Both the position numbers and the translations under genes were made by a program. A DNA stretch of 50,667 bases, taken from assembly GCA_021791195.1 (NCBI GenBank), contig JAJYXB010000021.1, positions 1 to 50,667 on the forward strand. Reading direction: 5' to 3'. This DNA is from Actinomycetes bacterium. GTDB lineage: Bacteria; Actinomycetota; Thermoleophilia; BMS3ABIN01. Shown piece after piece: positions 43,716 through 50,667 of this stretch (positions are counted from its first letter, which is position 1; every line of letters starts with the position of its first letter). The notes under the pieces are model-generated. The model had not been told where the DNA came from and searched no databases. It saw only the letters and a list, made by a program, of their open reading frames with translations.

Positions 43716-45239
43716 TCACCCAATATCAATCTGTTTTTCCTTCATCTCCTGAGCCGCACGAGCAGCGCCGGTGAGCACTCTACCCGAGCCGACGTAGATA
43801 TCCAAGAGATCGACACCCTTGCTGGTTATCAGAAACTCACGCATCTGATTGGAATGGGCCATGCCACGAGATTTGAGTATATACATAACCCGTGTGCGCT
43901 CACCGCTATATTCGATATCACGCAGGAGCAGCCAGGTGTCCATTATGGACGAGATGCCAACCTCCGTTTTCTCGAGGGCGTCGCCGCCGTGCGTAAGGCT
44001 GGTGCAAAAGCTGGTGATTCCCCTTGATTTGAAAAAGTCGAGCATACGCATGAGCATGGACTGAACCTCGGCACCTTCACCAATAGCGCTCATGTTGGAT
44101 ATCGGATCGAATATGACAACTTTTGGGTCGAATTGATTTACCTGTTTATGGATCGTCACCAGATGCTTTTCCAGACCGGTTAGGGTTGGCCGGGCGTTCT
44201 TAAACTCCAGCAAACCCCGCGTTCTCCATTTGCTGAGATTGAGGCCGATGGATTTCCCGTTGCGGACGACCTGATCTGCAGATTCCTCTGAAGCGATGTA
44301 GAGGCATCTTTCACCGCGAGAGCAGGCTGCATCGGCCAGATGCATTGCCATGCTGGTCTTGCCGGTTCCCGCCGTACCGGACGCGAGGATGCTGCTGCCT
44401 TTGAAATATCCCTTTCCTTCCATCATCGCGTCCAGCCGTGCGATGCCGGTGGAAATACGCGCTGTTGATACTTTATGGTTGAGACCAATGGAGGTCAGCG
44501 GCAAGACCGACATCCCGTTCTCATCTATCAGGAAGGGATACTGGATTGTCCCGTGCGTCGAGCCGCGGTACTTGACGATACGAACTCGACGCGTTGACGT
44601 TTGCTCCGATACCTGGTGATCCAGCATGATCACGCAGTCGGCGACATATTCTTCCAACCCGTGCCTTGTGAGTGTGCCGTCACCCTGTTCGGCCGTGATG
44701 ACCGCGGTCAGACCCTGGTCCTTTAACCAGCGAAACAGGCGCCTGAGCTCAGACCGCAGGATATTCTCGTTCGGGATACCGCCGAATAGCGCCTCAATAG
44801 TGTCAAGAACGATCCGCTTGGCTCCGACTGACTGAACTGCATGGTTGATGCGGATGAACAGGCCCTCGAGATCATACTCTCCAGTTTCCTCGATCTCGCT
44901 ACGTTCTAGATAGACGTGGTCAATCGCAAGTTTTTTTTGTATTTCCAGGCGGCGCAGATCAAAGCCGAGCGATGCCATGTTCTCGTAGAGCTCCTCCTCG
45001 TTTTCCTCAAAAGATACTAATACTCCAGCCTCCCCGTATTGTTGGGCGCCCCGCACGAGAAACTCCACGGCCAGAAGGGTCTTGCCGCAACCCGCATTCC
45101 CACAGACCAGCGTCGGTCTGCCAGCGGGAAATCCTCCATCGGTGATCTCATCCAGGCCTTCAATTCCGGTAAGTACCTTTTTCAGCTTTGCGAGAGAAGG
45201 GGTTGCCACAGGCCGGTTCGCCTTCCTTTTTGCCATCAT
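43716..45239 (-). CDS. kaiC: KaiC-family dual-RecA ATPase/autokinase
   Basis: A 507-residue KaiC with two RecA-like domains. CI has Walker A GNAGCGKT (residues 47-54), catalytic glutamates Glu78-Glu79 and Walker B IVLD (Asp146). CII has Walker A GTAGTGKT (288-295), Glu318-Glu319 and Asp378. At the place of the phosphorylated Ser431-Thr432 of Synechococcus KaiC the sequence is GISSIMD (Ser430-Ser431). GAAGGAG precedes the ATG. No kaiA is present. KaiC proteins couple ATP hydrolysis and autophosphorylation to output through KaiB. It follows the PAS-HD-GYP gene by 62 bp and precedes two kaiB genes. Confidence 0.95.
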   Translation of the reverse strand: MMAKRKANRPVATPSLAKLKKVLTGIEGLDEITDGGFPAGRPTLVCGNAGCGKTLLAVEFLVRGAQQYGEAGVLVSFEENEEELYENMASLGFDLRRLEIQKKLAIDHVYLERSEIEETGEYDLEGLFIRINHAVQSVGAKRIVLDTIEALFGGIPNENILRSELRRLFRWLKDQGLTAVITAEQGDGTLTRHGLEEYVADCVIMLDHQVSEQTSTRRVRIVKYRGSTHGTIQYPFLIDENGMSVLPLTSIGLNHKVSTARISTGIARLDAMMEGKGYFKGSSILASGTAGTGKTSMAMHLADAACSRGERCLYIASEESADQVVRNGKSIGLNLSKWRTRGLLEFKNARPTLTGLEKHLVTIHKQVNQFDPKVVIFDPISNMSAIGEGAEVQSMLMRMLDFFKSRGITSFCTSLTHGGDALEKTEVGISSIMDTWLLLRDIEYSGERTRVMYILKSRGMAHSNQMREFLITSKGVDLLDIYVGSGRVLTGAARAAQEMKEKQIDIG

Positions 45240-45301
45240 TACTCCTTCAAAGATCAGAACTTATAGCCGGATTAGGCTTATCATATCTGCTGAGATTCGA
45301 A

Positions 45302-46420
45302 CTATTCTGCTTTTTCTTCTGGCTCGACAAATCTGAACCCCTTTTCATTGAACAGACGGGTGCAGCAGTCGACTACTTCAGAATCATACAACTTGCCCTT
45401 ATTCAATGAGATCTCATCCAGCGCTTCCTTTGTACCCGGGGCAGGGCGGTAGGGGCGGTGTGAAGCCATGGCCTCGACCACATCGGCCACCGCCAGGATT
45501 CTTGCCTCCAGAAGGATCTCCTCTCCGGTCAGGCCTGAAGGATATCCGGAGCCATTCATCCTTTCATGATGTTGAAACGCCATTTCTGCCACGGGCACGG
45601 GAAATTCAATATTTCGCAATATTTTGTAACCGACTTCTGTGTGTGTCTTTACCATGTCGAACTCGATTTCGGATATCTTGCCGGACTTTGTAAGGATTTC
45701 TGCCGGCACGGCCACCTTACCTATGTCGTGAATGGTACCGGCCATGCTTGTTCCTTCAAGCCGTGCTTTCGTAAAACCCATCTCTTCAGCAATGGCACAG
45801 GCGAGCTGGGCAACCCGCCTTTGATGACCTGCTGTATAGGGATCCCTGGATTCCGCCATCATCGCAATCGCGCTGACTGTCTCAGAGATGATCCTTTCCG
45901 ACTTTGCCAAACTCTGCTTCAGCTCATCTTCCGATTCTTTGCGTTTAGAGATATCGGTAATAATGAGGAAGACAACGGGCTCATTATCAATCAACTGGGC
46001 GCTGCCGGAGAGGCGAACCGGGACCGGCTGCCCATCGAACACCAGCCGCAGTTCCACAATCTCCCCAGTTTCCACGATATCCGCCCAGAACCGGTCGAAT
46101 TTCTCCAGATCCGGATCGTATACGAGGTTCCTGAAGCGTAGAGCAAGGGATGCGCCGCTTTCCTGTGCTCCCGACATTCTGACAAAGGCGTTGTTGGCGT
46201 AAATGATCGCGCCCTCTGCAGTAAGGCTCAGTGCACCCTCGTTCATGGATTCGACGAGAATACGATAGGGACGCTCCGCTCCCCGTAACATATAGAGCTC
46301 TTCGCCGGCGTCGCCTGAAACAACCAGCGCATCCACCTTGCCGCTTTTGATGCCACTGATTGTATCTTCCGCTTCCTGCAGACGCGCACGCAGATCTTCT
46401 ATTTCAGCGAGAAGATTCAG
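45302..46420 (-). CDS. PAS-HD-GYP c-di-GMP phosphodiesterase with a probable CTG start
   Basis: A 372-residue protein when read from the CTG at 46420. An N-terminal coiled coil (NLLAEIEDLRARLQEAED) leads to PAS (about 60-165), a short coiled coil and an HD-GYP domain (about 175-345) with IHDIGKVAVPAEIL and FQHHERMNGSGYPSGL. HD metal ligands and the GYP motif are complete. No ATG, GTG or TTG exists in frame between the upstream stop and the conserved N-terminus; the first standard start (GTG at 46336) would delete the coiled coil that its paralogue at 40818-43052 keeps. GGGAG lies 11 bases before the CTG. It is the first complete gene of the kai cluster. Confidence 0.85.
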   Translation of the reverse strand: MNLLAEIEDLRARLQEAEDTISGIKSGKVDALVVSGDAGEELYMLRGAERPYRILVESMNEGALSLTAEGAIIYANNAFVRMSGAQESGASLALRFRNLVYDPDLEKFDRFWADIVETGEIVELRLVFDGQPVPVRLSGSAQLIDNEPVVFLIITDISKRKESEDELKQSLAKSERIISETVSAIAMMAESRDPYTAGHQRRVAQLACAIAEEMGFTKARLEGTSMAGTIHDIGKVAVPAEILTKSGKISEIEFDMVKTHTEVGYKILRNIEFPVPVAEMAFQHHERMNGSGYPSGLTGEEILLEARILAVADVVEAMASHRPYRPAPGTKEALDEISLNKGKLYDSEVVDCCTRLFNEKGFRFVEPEEKAE

Positions 46421-46440
46421 AACGGTTCTTTCTCCCTGGT

Positions 46441-46644
46441 TTATTCAGACTTCTTGGAGAGAAAACTGGTCATTTGACCAAAGGTCTCTTTGCAGATATT
46501 TTTCAGGTTCGCAGGCGCGGCAACGGACTTCCCCGTCTGTCTTGCCAACTTAAGAATCCAGGTTTCGGGTTTTTTGCCATCTCGTTTTATACCCTGCCTT
46601 CGATGGTTTATCACTATTTTGACGTGGCCTGGAATAATGGACAC
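46441..46644 (-). pseudogene. Truncated kaiB-like gene at the head of the cluster
   Basis: The frame contains ETWILKLARQTGKSVAAPAN then LKNICKETFGQ, which aligns with the N-terminal strand and helix of the nearby KaiB ([31 protein letters not shown]). After that it changes to MTSFLSKKSE and stops, without the APTL and GLD parts. About 45 codons of the family remain. It looks like a degraded third kaiB rather than a working protein. Confidence 0.7.
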
Positions 46645-46769
46645 TCAACAAAGCCGCTTTCCCAGGACGCCACATTTCCTCAAAAGCGGTGGGCCTAAAT
46701 GTATGCTATTTGATCCTTTCTATGCTGGATGAGCCAGAAGACGCGATCCAAGCAAGACCCTGCATAAGG

Positions 46770-46791
46770 GGCTCAGTTTGAGCCGCTTTTT
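46770..46791 (+). terminator. Possible intrinsic terminator, plus strand
   Basis: GGCTCA-GTT-TGAGCC is followed by GCTTTTT. It lies in the decayed region and no complete plus-strand gene ends before it, so its original gene is unknown. The stretch 46645-46984 shows no other recognisable feature. Confidence 0.45.
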
Positions 46792-46984
46792 GGCAGCTGC
46801 TGCCCGTCCTAATCTTTGTTGGGTCTGTCAAGACTTGCGTTCTAATCAAGGCTGAGAGTCAGAAATCCTATTTTTCGGATATTCTCTGGCGGCACTATTA
46901 CGACAATCAGTCAATTCATCCCTTTATCCTCAGAAACGCAGCCGAGCAACTGATGGCCTCCAAAGGTTTGCCTTCCAGACTTCT

Positions 46985-49752
<2,768 letters not shown>

Positions 49753-49810
49753 TCAGCTGTTTGCTTTGCGAGCACGAAAAAATTCCTTTTCCATGAAGTT
49801 GGTATGAAGA

Positions 49811-50527
49811 TTAATTGCCGCAGCATTTTTTAAATTTTTTTCCACTGCCGCAGGGACAGGAATCGTTTCTTCCAACCTTCGATGGATCGAATTTTCTAAT
49901 CTCTAATGATCGCAACATCTCCTCGGCAATTTGCCTAATTGATGCCAATTCGACGCCCAGTAACGGTCTCTCGCCTTCCGGGTCGATTGCATTCCATCCT
50001 GTCGAGTTACCCCTAGTTAAAGCAACATAGCCTTCTTCTAGCGCTCCATCGACATGAGCTCCGCCATCTGTATCAGCCATTTCTAGCACGAGATCATGTC
50101 GTGTGAAACAGCGGCCGTTAAGGTCTCTTATAACTATTTTTTTGTTCCACCACTCTTCAAAACTCACCAGCCTATCTTCTGTAAATTCTGAATCGTCGGC
50201 ATCGATTAGTGGCACATGTTTTATTTCGTTACCTTCAGCGCTGTTGATTTCAATTTTTTGGGCTGTAAGACCGGTGTGGGAAATCAAATTGCCAGGAACG
50301 AGAGCGGCGGATGTGTCGAAGAACAGGAGGCAATCTTTCAATCCAAGTTGACTTAGCAATGACTCCGAGTTCTTGGTGTCGTGTACGAACAGACGTATTC
50401 TGGTTGCCAGTTGTTTGGCCTGCACTTCTAATCCATCATCATAGGAAGAAGCTGACGCCTCCATTAACTGAATCTGCTGCTCCAACTGAGCGAAGAGATC
50501 GTTCTTTGTTTGAGGAATTTTTGCCAT
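49811..50527 (-). CDS. Protein with a C-terminal SEC-C zinc-binding motif
   Basis: A 238-residue soluble protein. The last 22 residues are a SEC-C motif, GRNDSCPCGSGKKFKKCCG, with the C-x-C...CC zinc ligands known from the SecA tail. The preceding 215 residues show no family I recognise; they contain an acidic helix (residues 5-40) and segments such as EEWWNKKIVIRDLNGR and MADTDGGAHVDG, the latter reminiscent of a small-molecule or nucleic-acid pocket. Function is unknown. It has the same orientation as katG. Confidence 0.8.
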   Translation of the reverse strand: MAKIPQTKNDLFAQLEQQIQLMEASASSYDDGLEVQAKQLATRIRLFVHDTKNSESLLSQLGLKDCLLFFDTSAALVPGNLISHTGLTAQKIEINSAEGNEIKHVPLIDADDSEFTEDRLVSFEEWWNKKIVIRDLNGRCFTRHDLVLEMADTDGGAHVDGALEEGYVALTRGNSTGWNAIDPEGERPLLGVELASIRQIAEEMLRSLEIRKFDPSKVGRNDSCPCGSGKKFKKCCGN

Positions 50528-50594
50528 TGTGTCGAGCGAGAAAAGGTCGTGCCCTTAAACTTCTGTAAATTCTAACAGCCGCTAAAGGAAGAGC

Positions 50595-50653
50595 GGCCAT
50601 CGTTCTCCAAGATATTAGGTATCGAGTCCAATATCAAAGGAGAGACGATGGCC
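50595..50653 (+). other. Long hairpin enclosing the ribosome site and start of the edge gene
   Basis: GGCCATCGTTCTCC (50595-50608) pairs with GGAGAGACGATGGCC (50639-50653) with one extra base, and GATATT (50611-50616) pairs with AATATC (50630-50635). The ATG at 50648 and the AGGAGA ribosome site (50638-50643) lie in the 3' arm. This would block translation when the transcript enters from upstream. Confidence 0.65.
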
Positions 50654-50667
50654 AGAGTAAACGGTAA
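50648..50667 (+). CDS. Start of a gene cut by the right edge
   Basis: After AGGAGA an ATG opens MARVNG and runs off the window. Too little remains to identify it. The start-sequestering hairpin is typical of transposase genes that avoid read-through expression, so a mobile element is possible. Confidence 0.4.

Noticed and set aside
43716-46644. A complete cyanobacterial-type circadian clock
   Set aside because: There is no kaiA, no sasA/cikA-type kinase and no rpaA in the window; only a KaiBC-type system is supported.

Overview
The window is bacterial, G+C-rich and gene-dense, and it looks like a chromosome segment from an actinobacterial or deep actinobacteria-like lineage. The signs are a UPF0182 membrane protein, an actinobacterial-type qcrC-qcrA-qcrB operon (Rieske protein with three predicted membrane segments, a PDWY instead of PEWY motif in cytochrome b), a DUF3761 lipoprotein, and a Ku plus split-LigD NHEJ operon. 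No rRNA, tRNA, CRISPR array or complete insertion sequence was seen. Species cannot be named from sequence alone.

Layout. 1-0.77 kb: frameshifted REP-associated transposase running off the left edge, with two copies of its typical short repeat; one copy contains the lepA stop codon. 0.76-9.9 kb: housekeeping genes (lepA, murJ, a TSUP exporter, UPF0182, rpsT with a very long acidic tail, a YgjP-type peptidase) and a possible structured RNA at 5265-5409. 9.85-13.1 kb: ku, ligD (phosphoesterase-ligase) and ligD (polymerase) in one overlapping operon. 13.2-20.2 kb: HEAT-repeat protein, glutaredoxin, rhodanese, a membrane protein, holA, comEC and comEA. 20.4-28 kb: leuS, a cell-wall lytic enzyme behind a probable riboswitch (c-di-AMP type suggested), an MMPL exporter with its TetR regulator and paired operators, and a lipoprotein. 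28-35.4 kb: the cytochrome bc operon, a GT39-like glycosyltransferase, an aldo/keto reductase, and typA behind an attenuator-like leader.

35.4-47.5 kb is the accessory part. Complete signalling genes are separated by debris: pieces of a membrane-protein paralogue, a ZIP transporter, a winged-helix protein, an SRPBCC protein, a third KaiB, a nucleotidyltransferase-like gene and a RelE/ParE-like toxin. Its core is a one-strand cluster at 40.8-46.6 kb: truncated kaiB, PAS-HD-GYP, kaiC, kaiB, kaiB, PAS-PAS-GAF-PP2C phosphatase. There is no kaiA and no histidine kinase. Both output enzymes share the same N-terminal coiled-coil/PAS module, so the cluster may be a KaiBC-type timer or energy/stress sensor acting through c-di-GMP hydrolysis and a SpoIIE-type phosphatase. 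That coupling is an inference. The PAS-HD-GYP gene seems to start at a CTG codon.

47.5-50.7 kb: katG, a SEC-C motif protein, and at the right edge the first codons of a gene whose ribosome site and ATG lie inside a long hairpin.
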